From assembly GCA_029948255.1 (NCBI GenBank), contig JALIZF010001664.1, positions 1 to 64,000 on the forward strand: a DNA stretch of 64,000 nucleotides. Direction: 5' to 3'. The stretch is from Telmatactis stephensoni. Lineage: Eukaryota > Cnidaria > Anthozoa > Actiniaria > Isophelliidae. The position numbers and the translations under genes were made by a program. Under the pieces are notes generated by a model, which worked only from the letters and a program-made list of their open reading frames with translations, was not told the origin of the DNA and searched no databases. Positions 12,290-24,455 of this stretch are shown piece by piece (the first letter of the stretch is position 1; each line of letters opens with the position of its first letter).

Positions 12290-13240
12290 TAAAGACTTCT
12301 ATAACGACGCTTTTGACACAATAACAAATCGTGCATTTTTTCGTTCATGTTTCAGATGTTTTATCCATTACGTGACCAAACGCATCAGGTCAAATAGAGC
12401 CTTGGTTCCATGAAAATATATAACTAAATAATTGTCTGGCCAGAATGTCGGTGTTAATATTCAATACAAAAACCTCTCAAGATCTCTTGAATGCTTGACT
12501 GAAAAATATAATTGACTTGCCTCTATATGCGTTCGTTTAGCAACATGTAGGGTGAGAAATGCGTAGATTTCCAGCTCAAAGGAATTGCTTTGAGTCGCGA
12601 GAGTTACATTTTCACGTACTCCATTGAGAGCTCGATATTTGGTCAAAGTATTGGAGATGAAGCTCAAAATAACAGCCCATTCTGAAGCTCATATAAGTAT
12701 ATAGGTATATCTCGAGTTAAAAGCTCCAAATTACATTGTTCTACTGCAGGAAAAGCCTGTCTCTGAAAGCTATCTTCTTTATAGTCGGCCATCTTGCATT
12801 CCTAAAGTTCCTGGCTTGCGTTCGCTGTCGCTCAAAGGTGATGAATGAAGGGCATTGTTTTTACGTTCTTAACCAATCAGAGGTCCCTCAGGACGAACAG
12901 AGGAAAAAAAAAAAAAAAAAAAAAAAAAAAAACATTTGCAGTTTATAACTCGTTCCCGGCCTAAAGGCCTGGGCACGAGTAAAAACGGACTTACATTACA
13001 TTACATTACATTACATTACATTACTTACACGACGATGACAATAGGCTTCTTTCTTCCTTACGGAAGACAGAAGCCCAAAAATACACAGGAGGCACAACAC
13101 ACAGGTCGTGGAGTCGAGGCGTTCACGTGGAGAGCAGCACGTATACGTCTCGCCATCTTGAAACCTACCTAGAAAGCTAGCGAAGCGAAGAAGAAAGCTA
13201 CCATGTGGAGTGCTATTTTCATTGAATTTCTCGTTGTACT
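12290..13240. repeat. Dispersed repeat copy 3, with simple repeats
   Basis: Contains the same blocks as copy 1 in a different order: 12470-12980, then 13082-13232. It is interrupted by a poly-A run (12904-12932) and an (ATTAC)n run (12985-13023). Confidence 0.6.
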
Positions 13241-14046
13241 GAATTTGAATATCGAAAACGAAGGAGACTGAAGTTTCCTATTTCATGATCTTGCGCGTTT
13301 AATTTGGTCACGCAATGTCTTTTATTACTCGAGGTATACCGAACTCCATTATAGGAACGTTATACAGCAATTTGAACCGGATCTCCAAAACTACGACCAA
13401 AGAGCTGAGTTCAAAACCGAAATGTTCAATAGATAGTTTTTGATTTAATTTCCAATATATTTTGACTCAAGCAGCTTCAAGCGACAGCTTGTCTGGCTCT
13501 TTGATTATAAGGAAATTTGATATCAAAGAAAGTAGACCGAGGTCAAACAGGTCATCCAAACAGGACGGTGTGCTTTCGTGACGCTACAATGAGTCTGCAA
13601 CGTCATGCAATTGCTGGGGTGCATGTGACGTCACGGCAGCCACCTTGGTTGACCTTCAACAAAAGATTTCTCATTAGCGTTTATTGTTTGGTCATCCAAC
13701 ATGGCTACCGCTTCATTGTCTTTGGATTCCCAAAGTTGGGGTGGGGAGGGGGAGGGAAAGGGGAAGGGGACTGGGGAGAGGGGAAAGGGAAAAGGAGGGC
13801 CTGACACAAACACATATCAGGAGCTGTGTTCATCGGCCGTATTTTGGCCGAAATCCTGATTGGTCAAGAGAACAATAGGTCGCAAACCGGATGTTAACAG
13901 ACTTGTTCTGTAAGATCAATCCACCATCTTGAAGTCTTTCTCTCATGATTCGACTTTTAGATTTTAGCTGTAATCATCAATGAGTATTTCTGTAAAAGAA
14001 GAAGCTTTTCGAACAGCCCTAGACTTTTTTTCCGGGCATAAATCCC

Positions 14047-14250
14047 AAGAAAGAACAGATAGAATGTGTCAAAACTTTGGTCGTTGACCGACAAGACGTA
14101 CTTGGCGTCCTCCCGACTGGCTACGGGAAAAGCTTCATCTATCAAATTGTGCCCAAGATTTATTCTAACTTGTGGAAAGCGAAGCACAATGAAGATAAAG
14201 TGTTCAAAGTTATTGTGGTCAACCCGCTTGAACTGATCTTTGAGGACAGG
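14047..14250 (+). pseudogene. RecQ-like helicase fragment (motif I)
   Basis: One frame reads NPKKEQIECVKTLVVDRQDV then LGVLPTGYGKSFIYQIVP, the Q-motif and Walker A (PTGYGKS) region of RecQ-family DNA helicases. It ends in a strand resembling motif Ia (VIVVNPLELI). An upstream start at about 13979 is in another frame, implying a frameshift. No later helicase motifs follow, so this is a truncated copy within a repeat. Confidence 0.6.
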
Positions 14251-14471
14251 ACGGTACTATCTTTCGCAGTCGGAGTATTTCCGGTTGGTGTCCTAACAGA
14301 AGTAACTCTCTTCGTTTTTCTCTCTGGAGTCTTTGCCGTGGTTCTCGAGTTGAGTGCATCTTTTATTTCTTTATAAACTTTGCAGCAGTTGAAGATCTTT
14401 CGAGCACACGGCCTACAAAGTTTACCAGTTTGGTCTTGTGTTTTGATCACACTTATTCCGACGGCGAGCAA
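14160..14471 (-). pseudogene. Cys-rich fragment (CRPCARKIFNCC) of unknown protein
   Basis: The open frame of about 103 codons contains KLCRPCARKIFNCCKVYKEI followed by a basic Ser/Thr-rich stretch. The paired cysteines suggest a small zinc-binding module, possibly a transposon protein N-terminus. It overlaps the helicase fragment on the other strand, so at most one reading is meaningful per region. Confidence 0.35.
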
Positions 14472-15115
14472 TACATCTGATAATATTATATGTTCACCAA
14501 ATGAAGAGCAAAATTCTTTGTTTCTTGAGGCAGAACAGAGGTACAGTGGATGCTTTTACTCCATAATTTACTTTTATGTTTACTTTGCAAAGATGGCAAA
14601 TCAAAAAAAGTCCATCCGAAGTTTACGGCATGTTCGCTACTGGCCTGAGACTACGCGGCTACTTACAATTGTATTAGGTTGCAAGAGCCAGTTTAACCCC
14701 TAGGGTTGTTCTCTTGCAACCTCCACAATTTTTTTTTCTTTTTTTTGTAAAATATTATATTATTGTATTAAATGTAGAGTGTGGAAATAAAGAACCTTTG
14801 AACCTACATGTCAAAACAACGCGAACCGGAAACGATTTTAATTGGCTGATATTTATTGTCACGCGTCACGAATTCCAAGGGGGCGGAACGGCTCACGATA
14901 TACGATTGTGTCAGGCCCTCTTTTCCTTTCCTTTCCCTCCCCCTCCCCTCCCCTCCCCTCCCCCTCCCCACCCCAGAGGGCCTGATACTCAGGCTATTCC
15001 CAAAGGTATGGATGCACCCCAGCAATACAGGAATTCGTCAACATGTCAATCGCTTTTACCCTAGCAGCTATAAAATTTCTTAATAAATATCAGACATAAT
15101 AGTTGTATTTAATTA

Positions 15116-16346
15116 GGGACTGTACGTTTTTAATGAGGGGGGAGGAGTGGGCTGGAGTTTTTCATCTCAACCAAAACAAAATTGTGATGACCCTCCCCCT
15201 TGCTTTTTCAAAAAGATCCATGGCCCTTCATTGATTAACAGAAAAAAATTGGTGACCCTCCCCTAGCCAACTCAAATCAACCAAACAAAGATTGCAACAC
15301 AGTGCTGCATATACATATATTAGAGAGCCTGGAAACAAGGCTGTAGCTTCCGCCTGCTCAAAACAATTTGGCTCACTGGGTGACAAAACCCAATAAATGC
15401 GTGAGCTAGGGACGGAATGTCATTTGCATAATTTTTTGTCTGAACCCTTGCACGATATTTGAAATCCGTATTTTTGATAAAATAAAATGATGTATGAGCT
15501 GTTATGATTGCGAAGCACGTGCAGCTTTGCACAATGGTTGTTGGGAAGGAGTTTAAAACAGCCACTTTTTGGCAAATTAATGTATGGATATTAAGACTAT
15601 CAAAGCATTTCCACATGCATATGAGCACAATTGCAAAGTGCGAGTCGCCTCGCCGAAAATCTTAGAAGGACTTAGTAAAGTCTAGCACAACCGCTGTTGA
15701 TGAAATAAAGGAAAGTCAAACGACAGAAACAGGACGCGTAATATACCTAAATATGCCCAAAAACATTTACTGAGTTTACAAATACTACATTGTGAAGTAA
15801 GATTTCCCACATGTGAACTGCATAAAGAATTATATTGTTGTAACGATATATTTGAAGGTACGAGATCATCATCAATGGACTTTTTTGCAAGCAAAGTACA
15901 AGAATTGCAGGAACAAAATAATAGTAACTTCACATAAGGAACAATTAAAGTATGATGGATGATGTACAGCCATGCAATAAACAGTATGTAGTGACAATTG
16001 TCGCAGCATACCATATTTATAGCTAATTGTACAAACATTACTCAGCACATTCATACACTAGAACACATGAAAATCCACTGATATATTACTAGTGTGCACA
16101 GGAGCCATTTCGGTTCCAGCTTCTGGGTACAATGATTTTGAAAGGGCTAATGTTTGAATGTACAAATAGATATATACAAAGTAAGTCCGGAGAAATGTAT
16201 GTGATTCCACTCGTTTCTAAAGAGGTGACCCTCCCCCTTACATGGAAAAAGACAGGCTTGACCCTTCACAAACATTGAATATTTTTTCGATGACCCTCCC
16301 CCAAAATACTCCAGCCCACCCTCCCTCATTAAAAACGTACAGTCCC
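15116..16346. mobile_element. Inverted-repeat element, about 1.23 kb (GGGACTGTACGTTTTTAATG ends)
   Basis: The left end GGGACTGTACGTTTTTAATG is mirrored by CATTAAAAACGTACAGTCCC at the right. Both subterminal regions contain GACCCTCCCC motifs and CAGCCCA/TGGGCTG. Internal open frames are under 120 codons and unrecognised, so this looks non-autonomous. Confidence 0.75.
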
Positions 16347-16349
16347 ATA

Positions 16350-18060
16350 GAGAACCGTAAGACAAACGCTGTCAAAGGCAGCTCATATCTAAACTGCTAA
16401 ATGCCTTTTAAGCCGATATTTGGCTCTCTTTCATGTGGGCACGAGTGAACGCACGGATGCGTCTAGTTGGATATGAAGTGTTTCTATCTAGCTTGTTACT
16501 CGGGCTACCTGTGGTAGCTCGAGTCTAGGTTTACCTTTTCGGTCTATCAATCTATCTATCTATCAACGTCGCAAATTGGCAAATTACCCAGAAGCCTTTG
16601 GGGTACACTGTCATTAAAACGAGGTTGACCACGAGGCTTCCTGTGGTCGAGAATTGTCGCGAGGGATTGAGAGGCATTGAACAAAATGGCGGAGCTATCA
16701 ATCGGAATTTATCGAACTATTGGCTTCTAATCTCAAGATATTTGGATAGTCACTGCTTTTAATCGTTAATATGGAATTCTCGAATTTAGTGGTGACCTTA
16801 CCAGCTGTTGTAATCAACTTGTAATGTATGATCGTCCAAGAACACGAGAGGCAGAGATCGATTTGTGGCAGCGAACTTCACTTGAGGACAGACATGTAAG
16901 ACACGGAGATATTATCTTCAAATCAATAGTCAGTTGTTTTATATCACCACTGCTTGCACATAATTTTTGCTTATATAAATTCTATTTATACACGGTGTCT
17001 ACAGTCATGCTCAACATGAGAGCCGTGTTAGAAGCGAACTAATTAACTAACAATATCTACAATGTTTTCAACTACTAGAAAGACTAGGAGATTATTCTCG
17101 CCTTTGCATTATAAGGTGACTAGAGTGTATTCAATAATTAAGCCAGGAAACAAGAATTACTGAGTAAATAGTGCAAAATTACACCAAATAAACAATGGAA
17201 AACAAATGATTTATTATAATTATTTAGTGCAATCTGTATTTTGTACAAATTGTCATGATTATATTGAATGCACTTTACTGTCAATCATGCTCAATGTTAG
17301 CAGATCAAAATGTAGTGATGGATAATCATGGAAATGATAGTAATATTTATGAGACCTTATATTAGTAACAATTGAAGAACCAATTTTAGAATGTACAAAA
17401 TGATATTTTCAATCAATGAAAAGTGATACTCAACCACAAATTTGTACAAGCTTTGTGCAACCATGTTCACAGAAACAAGATAAAGTGGATGAATTGAACA
17501 TGTTACTTTATGTAGTAGCATCAGGTTGATGTGCAAGGAGGAGCTATATATGGTAACAGTAATGAGCATACATTGTATTACATTACACTTCGAGTATTGA
17601 ACTTCAAATAAATTAAAGCATCAGCAACTGACTACTGCTATAATCATTGATCTGCTCCATATTGAAAACACGGTAATACATGTACTGAAAAGTTGTGTTA
17701 GGAAACTGAATTGACTGCACTGAAATGATTTCATAGAAAGGTAACTGTGGCACTTCTAGAATCTATCAATGTGATAACAGCAATATCAAAGTCATTTTAA
17801 CTTGCCATATCTCATATCGAAACAGTTTGCTGCAGTTTGTAAGTTTTGTTTCCATAAATCAAAGTAAAAAGTACATAATAAAAATTTTGTCTGAGCTATA
17901 ATGTATTATCTATAGATCATATTGGATTATTTGGTAAGCATTTAGCAAAATAAAGCAGACTGTATACTGCATATGTCTGGCAGGATAAAAAGACCAGCAG
18001 TATATTTATACCACCAATCAGGTGGTACAATTATCTACAAAATACTTTCTCCTAGGCCAA
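16350..18060. other. AT-rich interval without recognisable gene
   Basis: Apart from a (TCTA)n run at 16545-16563 and a small palindrome at 16500-16520, no coding similarity, repeat or RNA was seen. Short open frames look random. Confidence 0.5.
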
Positions 18061-18063
18061 TAT

Positions 18064-19130
18064 CAAGGGCACTAGGACAAAGTCGTTGTGTTTATGTGTA
18101 ATAAATCAAGTTAAAAATTGTACTTATCTGCAGTCAATCCTTTGAAGCTCTGAAGTCACATTATTTCCTCTGTTTTTGACCTTTCTGGCCTCTGTTCTAG
18201 CTGTTATAATGCTTTATCTTTGGTCAAACGAACGTTCCAACGGTTTGAATATCGATACTCGTTTGCAATTGGGGTCCAGTTCCCGCTCCGCCAAACTTTA
18301 GTTAGCGATTAGTAGTAATAAGTTAATCAAATTCGACTTAAGATCACTCTAAGTGAGAGGGGTAGGCAATACAGCCCTTTCTATTGTCCTCTCGTCTGCT
18401 CGTATAATTGGATTATCTTGACAGGTAAGGGGGCCAGTGATGACAGATTTAACTTTAACTTTCCTACCAAGCCCACCAGCGGATTATATTTCTAGTATGA
18501 ACACCACATCATATTTTACATAGCAGTTTTTAGCAGTCTTTGTTGATTGGTGTTGTATTTTCTCTCCAAGACACCAAGGCGGCCATCGTTCCGAGTGGAT
18601 CACCGAAAAGCGTTTCAGTTGAGTGTTCGATAGATTACGTGATCAAACGGATTTGGATAATCCTCTACTGCCAGGCCAACGGTCACGCTTTCTGTTTACT
18701 GAATAATCCGCTCGCTGGTGGGCTTGGTAGGAAAGTTAAAGTTAAATCTGTCATCACTGGCCCCCTTACCTGTCAAGATAATCCAATTATACGAGCAGAC
18801 GAGAGGACAATAGAAAGGGCTGTGTTGCCTACCCCTCTCACTTAGAGTGATCTTAAGTCGAATTTGATTAACTTATTACTACTAATCGCTAACTAAAGTT
18901 TGGCGGAGCGGGAACTGGACCCCAATTGCAAACGAGTATCGATATTCAAACCGTTGGAACGTTCGTTTGACCAAAGATAAAGCATTATAACAGCTAGAAC
19001 AGAGGCCAGAAAGGTCAAAAACAGAGGAAATAATGTGACTTCAGAGCTTCAAAGGATTGACTGCAGATAAGTACAATTTTTAACTTGATTTATTACACAT
19101 AAACACAACGACTTTGTCCTAGTGCCCTTG
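18064..19130. mobile_element. Long foldback element with arms over 400 bp
   Basis: Bases 18064-18486 are the near-perfect inverse complement of about 18703-19130, enclosing a loop of about 215 bp. The ends are CAAGGGCACTAGGACAAAG and its complement. Direct CCAATAT repeats of 7 bp flank it (18057-18063, 19131-19137). No transposase frame is present. Confidence 0.88.
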
Positions 19131-19257
19131 CCAATATAATTTGTCATGCATTTTTGCAATCAAAAGACACACTGACAAGTCAATCTGGTTTCCATCAACT
19201 TCTGTTCTCCCATTTTCTCCCCAAGTATTACGCACAGGTAGCCCGAGTGAATGCTTA

Positions 19258-19495
19258 TTAGGCGTCTTGTTTTTGTGTGAGTTTGACAAATTTCACGAAA
19301 AAACTGATTAACAAAGTAAATCTTACTGTTGATTTCGTAAAACTCCAACATCCTCCAACGATGTCTTGTGCTGTTACAACTTCTATCCACGGTTTGAAGC
19401 AATATTGCAGGAAAGGAAGGAAGAATGCCAATAAACAAATCCCTCCAGCCGTAAAAAATGCAGGTTTATAGGACCCAGCTTGATCAGCAATAAAA
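19258..19495 (-). CDS. Possible terminal exon of an SLC16-like monocarboxylate transporter
   Basis: After a ggccAG acceptor at 19496-19497 the frame reads GFIADQAGSYKPAFFTAGGI then CLLAFFLPFLQYCF and stops at 19258-19260. The D-x-x-GSYxxAFxxAG motif followed by a hydrophobic helix is typical of the last transmembrane segments of animal SLC16 transporters. No other exon of this gene was found nearby, so it may be an orphan duplicate. The tail after the helix is not recognisable. Confidence 0.5.
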
Positions 19496-19499
19496 CCTG

Positions 19500-20850
19500 G
19501 CCAAGAAGAGAAGAGAATCAGCAAGGAAATAGAGCATAAAATCAACAACTAGGAAATCATTTTCAAGCTAAAATTGTTACAGAACTGTGGTTTTTCATTT
19601 TTAATTAATCAAACTTTCGACTTTAACGGTCATCATCGTGGTTACAGTTGGAACTCATGTCTTACAACTTGGAACTCGGCAATGCGTGTATAAGTAGCAA
19701 GCAGGATTTAAGCCAGCCAGCCATACATTTTTTGCTTTGTCATTGTACAGGTAATTGAAAGGGGGACGACGATCAAAATCGGTTGAAATTGAAATTGGAT
19801 TATTCCTAGTTGAAGTAACTCAATGATGACAATAAATGCATATGAACTACTTTCCCAAAACTTCTGTATTTTAAGCTCATTATCACCGAGAAATTTGAAT
19901 TTAAAAGCCAAGAGAACAATAGGTTTGAGTAAATGACGTCATTTGCATACAATTCAGATGCTAATATACTTGATAATTTTGATCTCTCTCTTTTGAATAT
20001 AAATAAAATATGTTGCTGTGTGATTATAGGAGCCATATAGCTAAGTTCAACCGAGTTTCAAGTCATTTTCAAATTTCATCGTCGTGCCACTTTAAGTGAT
20101 GGCAACACGACAGTTTTGAAATGCGGTTCCTTTAGTATGTTTCAAAAGCTTCCGCTACGTTCCACTACCAAGTATCATCGAGCTTCACACACAGCTTTTT
20201 TTTAAAAAAAGGTGATTGGATGAGAGGCATCAGGCCCACACGACAATCCGAAAGGAAGTACGATTGGATGCAATAATTCACTCATTTTTCGGCTCAATTT
20301 TTATAACTGCAAATGAGGATCTTTGGTGGATAAAAACTTGATTGTCGTGTTGATTTGAATCTGTATTTAGGTTAAATAAGTTAAGTAATAACAGACCTTT
20401 TTTTACAGTTACCAAACTTTTACATTACATCGAAGTTAACATTGACCGAGCATCGGACACAGATTCTCTTTCGTTTGACATGTAAACCAGTGTTTAACAA
20501 TCTCCGCGTTGAGCAAAAACCCGTGGAATCGAAATAAAAAGTATTTGCTTTGTTCATTCATACCTGCCTGGTCGATCATTCGTGTGGATTTTTTTGTATT
20601 CTTACAAAATGTTACCCAAAGAATATATTACGCGCATGCGCAATCAAAGCTGTTGTTGAGCTAGTTATAATATGAAGGGTTCCCTGTGAAAACGACCTAA
20701 GTGACTTTTTGATGGATGTCCTGAGATTAATTTTTCCAGCATAGGAAAGTTAATTATAACATTTTATGACATTGAAAAAAAAAACCCACAAAAGAAAAGT
20801 TATGGGAAATGGCTATTAATTAGAGCCAGAAATATGTACACACATTTTGT
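19500..20850. other. Interval without recognisable gene
   Basis: AT-rich sequence with short unrelated open frames. If the SLC16-like exon is genuine this would be its upstream intron, but no further exon was identified. Confidence 0.45.
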
Positions 20851-20856
20851 ACAAAT

Positions 20857-21312
20857 CTAGTACAAGTCTGTCTGAATGTATCTTTTCTCTGTCTCAGTCA
20901 TAGTCCTACTGATGAAGTGTACGGGTTGCAGTCCTTTAGGTGTCTCTTGAAAAAGTCCTGCTGACAGTCCCTCGTGGAAACTTGCTTCAGTTCTCACTAT
21001 GATCGGTCTTTTCGAGGTCGAAGAAGCTATGGTGTCTTCGTTGGTGATGCTCTCCTTGAGGTTGTTGAATGCTATTTCTTCCTCTGCATCCCACTTGAAC
21101 TTTGTATCTTTGTGGGTCAGTTTTCGCAGTGGTGCTGTTAGTGTGGAATAGCATGGTATGAACTTTGACAAGTATCCTAGCATACCTAGGAAGCTTCGCA
21201 CCTCTTCTTTAGACTGTGGTCGTTCTGCTTCTTTCACTGCACGAACTTTCTCCGGTGTTGGTTTCAGGCCGTTCTTCGTGAATCTGTAGCCATAGAATTC
21301 GATCTCCTCCAC
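20857..21312 (-). pseudogene. RT thumb/connection and start of RNase H
   Basis: Reads EFYGYRFTKNGLKPTPEKVR, SFLGMLGYLSKFIP and later HFISRTMTETEKRYIQT, then becomes unrelated. The rest of RNase H resumes on the plus strand at about 25112, marking an inversion breakpoint. Confidence 0.85.
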
Positions 21313-21328
21313 ACCAAACTGACATTTC

Positions 21329-21911
21329 TCAGCGGTTGAACGTTATTCCAAAGTCTTCAGCTCTTTGTAGTACTTGTTCTAGGGTTTCTTTGTGTTCATC
21401 TGCGTTGCACCCTCCAATCAGTATGTCGTCCCTTTGGTTGAGACATCTTGGAATGTCGCCAAATACTCGATACATAGTCTGATCAAATAGGTCCTGTGAT
21501 GATTTTGCGCCGAATACGAGGCGTTTGGGTCTCATGTTCCCCCAAGGGGTACTGAAGGTTGCAATCGCTCTCGAATCTGGGTGGAGCTGTAGCTGGTGAT
21601 ATCCTTGCTTTAGATCTAATTTAGAGAAGATCGTGCAATCGTGAAATTTGTACGTAAAGTCCTCCACAACTGGTGCTTGGGTAGATACTGTTGCGATTCA
21701 TATATTTGTTGGGAACTCGCAGTCAACACTCGCTCTGATCATACTGGGTTCCAATTTGTCGTTCGTGTCCCGATGAACTTGGGTTTGGGTTGAACCCCAC
21801 TAATGGTGAACCCCATGTTACAGGTTCTCCTTCCGGTACCTTTTCAAAGATGTCTTCCACTATGCCTTGGTCTAACCATATTTTCAAAGGCTCATTTAAG
21901 TTGTTATGCAA
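21329..21911 (-). pseudogene. Reverse transcriptase domain, frameshifted
   Basis: Segments in several frames: WLDQGIVEDIF, then FHDCTIFSKLDLKQGYHQLQ and the catalytic strand as DDILIGG (YxDD position reads RDDI). At least two frameshifts separate the pieces. Confidence 0.82.
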
Positions 21912-22152
21912 CGTTTTTTTGGTTAATCTGAGCTATTGGCCACGCAGTCTTCCTCTCATGCTCCTCGTTTCTCTTGTTGTTCTCTGATCTTACCGATGCC
22001 TTGGAAAAACTTTGTTCGTGTTTGCTAAGTATTTCTTCTATGTCTTGGTCTTGTTTGGAATGGTCTTGCTGGTTGTAGACTGTTTCGAACTTGAGGGTTT
22101 TCTTGAATTCGCAGGTTGTTGGTCTCAGCTAGAGTGCCATCTGGGTCAATCT

Positions 22153-22470
22153 TTAACATATCAAGGTCAATGAGGGTAGGTATACGACAAATGTTGTGGG
22201 TGTCCCTCTAGTTTTATTCCTCACGGTTGCGTTGAATTCACCTTTCACGGGTAGCTTGTTTTGTAATGTGTTGAGTTTGATCGTGCTTTTGCGTAGCTGT
22301 TGTCTTGCTTTGGATCTGTGTATCAGCGCCTTGAACTGGTGCTCGTCCATGATGTTGACGTCCGCCCCTGTGTCCGGTTCAACTTTGACATCAACATCGT
22401 CGATTCTTGGCTTGTTTGTCGTTACTCCTAACGTTTCGGGCTTGTTTGAGGTGTTCGAAGAACTCATCAT
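22153..22470 (-). pseudogene. Retropepsin (protease) domain of the gypsy element
   Basis: Contains VKVEPDTGADVNIMDEHQF, where DTGA is the aspartic protease active site. It overlaps the end of gag in another frame, as is common for gag-pol elements. Confidence 0.8.
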
Positions 22471-23047
22471 CTGAGCTTGTCGAGCTCTGTTGTTCCTCCT
22501 CAGCTGTAGTTCTTCTCACTCGTCCCCTCTGGCTTTCTTTAGTCTCTCTGCGTTGTCGTTGGTTTGGCAACGGTTTGGTTCTACATACAACTGCATAGTG
22601 TCCTCTCTTGTGACATTTCATACAGTTTCTCCCACGTGCTGGGCAGTCTTGAGGGCATGCATGTTTTTCTTGACCACATTTGTCACAGTTCTTGTTGGGT
22701 TTCGGCGGCGCCGTAGTCGGTGGCTCCTTCGGTTGTCTGTTGGGCTTCCTGTGGTGCTTGTCAATCTTCGCGACTTCTCGTGTATTATCTTTCATATCTT
22801 TGACCATCACATGAGTGTCTTCCATCTGGCTTGCTTCAGATAGAAATTGGTCAAGATTCCACTTTTTACTTATTGCTTTTTGAATTAGCGTGCGACTTTC
22901 GCTGGTTTGGATTAGGTGCTCTAAGATTCGATCATCTAAATTGTCGCCGAATTCGCATTCGTTTGCACGTGCTCTTAGTCTGGCGGCATATGCCAATGTT
23001 GTCTCGCCACTGTCTGGCTTCATGGATAGGAATTTGTATCTTGCCTG
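22391..23047 (-). pseudogene. gag C-terminal part with zinc knuckles
   Basis: Continues gag on the other side of the inserted MITE: MKPDSGETTLAYAARLRARA, then CDKCGQEKHACPQDCP and CMKCHKRGHYAVVC. The last is a CCHC knuckle typical of gag nucleocapsid. Confidence 0.82.
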
Positions 23048-24455
23048 AGCATGTATATAATTTGTCTGCGCATGTCTGTGTTTTGGGCTTGAAATTCATT
23101 TGCATATCGAATGCAAGAAATTTTATGTTGACACGGAATATTTGGCTGGCTATCTCGTTCTTCAACATTATGTTCAACTACCGAAATACTGAGACAACTA
23201 AAACATGAGCAGTCTACCTACCGCTAGTGCGCTGTGGATAACTATCCAGATCGAAGGCACCCCAGATGGGAAAATATCACGCGTCAAAGTCAGTAGAAAG
23301 TTGTGAGAAGGACCAGAACTCCGCACTTTCGAGTTATAATGTTGGTGTTGAATTCATGTGTAAGGTAAATTTAGTAATGGATGTCATTACCAACATGGTA
23401 CTGTGTGAATTGGATCCAATAAGAGTACTCTGGACTTCATTGATTGTTGAATAATTAGCCATGTTTACTGGAATCTCGTACTTTTTCGCGCAAAATTCTG
23501 GCAATTCATTCTGAAAATTTTACATCTTTGACAGCGCCCCCCAGCAAAATTATTTAATAATACGCTTTTTCCATGCTTCGTTCTTGTAAACCAGAGCTTT
23601 CTTGCTGGAAACTCCTGGTCCCTCCATGTGATTTCAAGCAATGTTTACAACCGGGTTCAAGCCTTGTTAAAATTGACTAAATTCGGTAGCCTGTATTTTA
23701 TAATCTGCAACATTTATCTAGAAGTTAATGACCTATTTTTATACACGGTGACGCATACAGTTTGTGCCGTATGAAGTAGCGTTTTATACTTTATAAAAGA
23801 GCAATAAATTCATCGCTGAAATTTGCATGCAAACAACGTGCTTGGAAACACGTTCACAAAAATGCCTTAGATCACATTCAGGGACCACGAGTTTGGACTA
23901 AAAAAGCTCAGTTTTACGAGAAAGAAACGTGGAAAAAGCGAATTACTAAATAAATTTGCTGGGGGGCGCAGTCTAAGATGTAAAATTTTGAAAGTGAATT
24001 GCAAGAATTTTGAGTGAAAAAGTACGACATTCCAGTAAACATGGCTAATTATTAAACGATCGATGGAGTCTAAAATACCCTAATCGGGTCTAATCTACAC
24101 AGTAACTTGTTGTTAATGGCTTCCACTGCTTAACGTACCTTACATATAAATTTAGCGCCCACAATATTACTCGAAAGTGCGGAGTTCTGGTCCTTCTCAC
24201 AACTTTCTACTGACTTTGACGCGTGATATTTTCCCATCTGGAGTGCCTTCAGTTTGGATAATTATCCACAGCGCACTAGCGGTAAGTAGACTGCTCATGT
24301 TTCAGTTGTCTTAGTATTTCGGTAGTTGAACATAATTTTGAAGAACGAGATATCCAGCCAAATATTCCGTGTCAACATAAAATTTCTTGCATTCGATATG
24401 CAAATGAATTTCAAGCCCAAAACACAGACATGCGCAGACAAATTGTATACATGCT
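23048..24455. mobile_element. 1.4-kb foldback MITE with 9-bp target duplication, inside gag
   Basis: Termini AGCATGTATA..AATTTGTCTGCG are inverted at both ends and the arms extend several hundred bases. TCTTGCCTG is duplicated on both sides (23039-23047, 24456-24464). A 9-bp duplication with long arms fits a Mutator-like (MULE) element. No transposase is present. A related end is at 63377. Confidence 0.85.

Larger units (their letters stand above)
13720..15005. mobile_element. Degenerate inverted-repeat element with polypurine ends
   Basis: The G-rich tract at 13736-13800 ending GAGGGCCTGACACAA is mirrored by the C-rich tract at 14920-14985 beginning TTGTGTCAGGCCCTC. Similarity continues weakly inward. 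It encloses two protein fragments on opposite strands and looks like a decayed DNA transposon. The exact ends are uncertain. Confidence 0.5.

Noticed and set aside
22407..23208. Plus-strand open frames over the gag and protease region
   Set aside because: They are antisense shadows of the minus-strand gag and protease, which carry recognisable zinc knuckles and DTGA.
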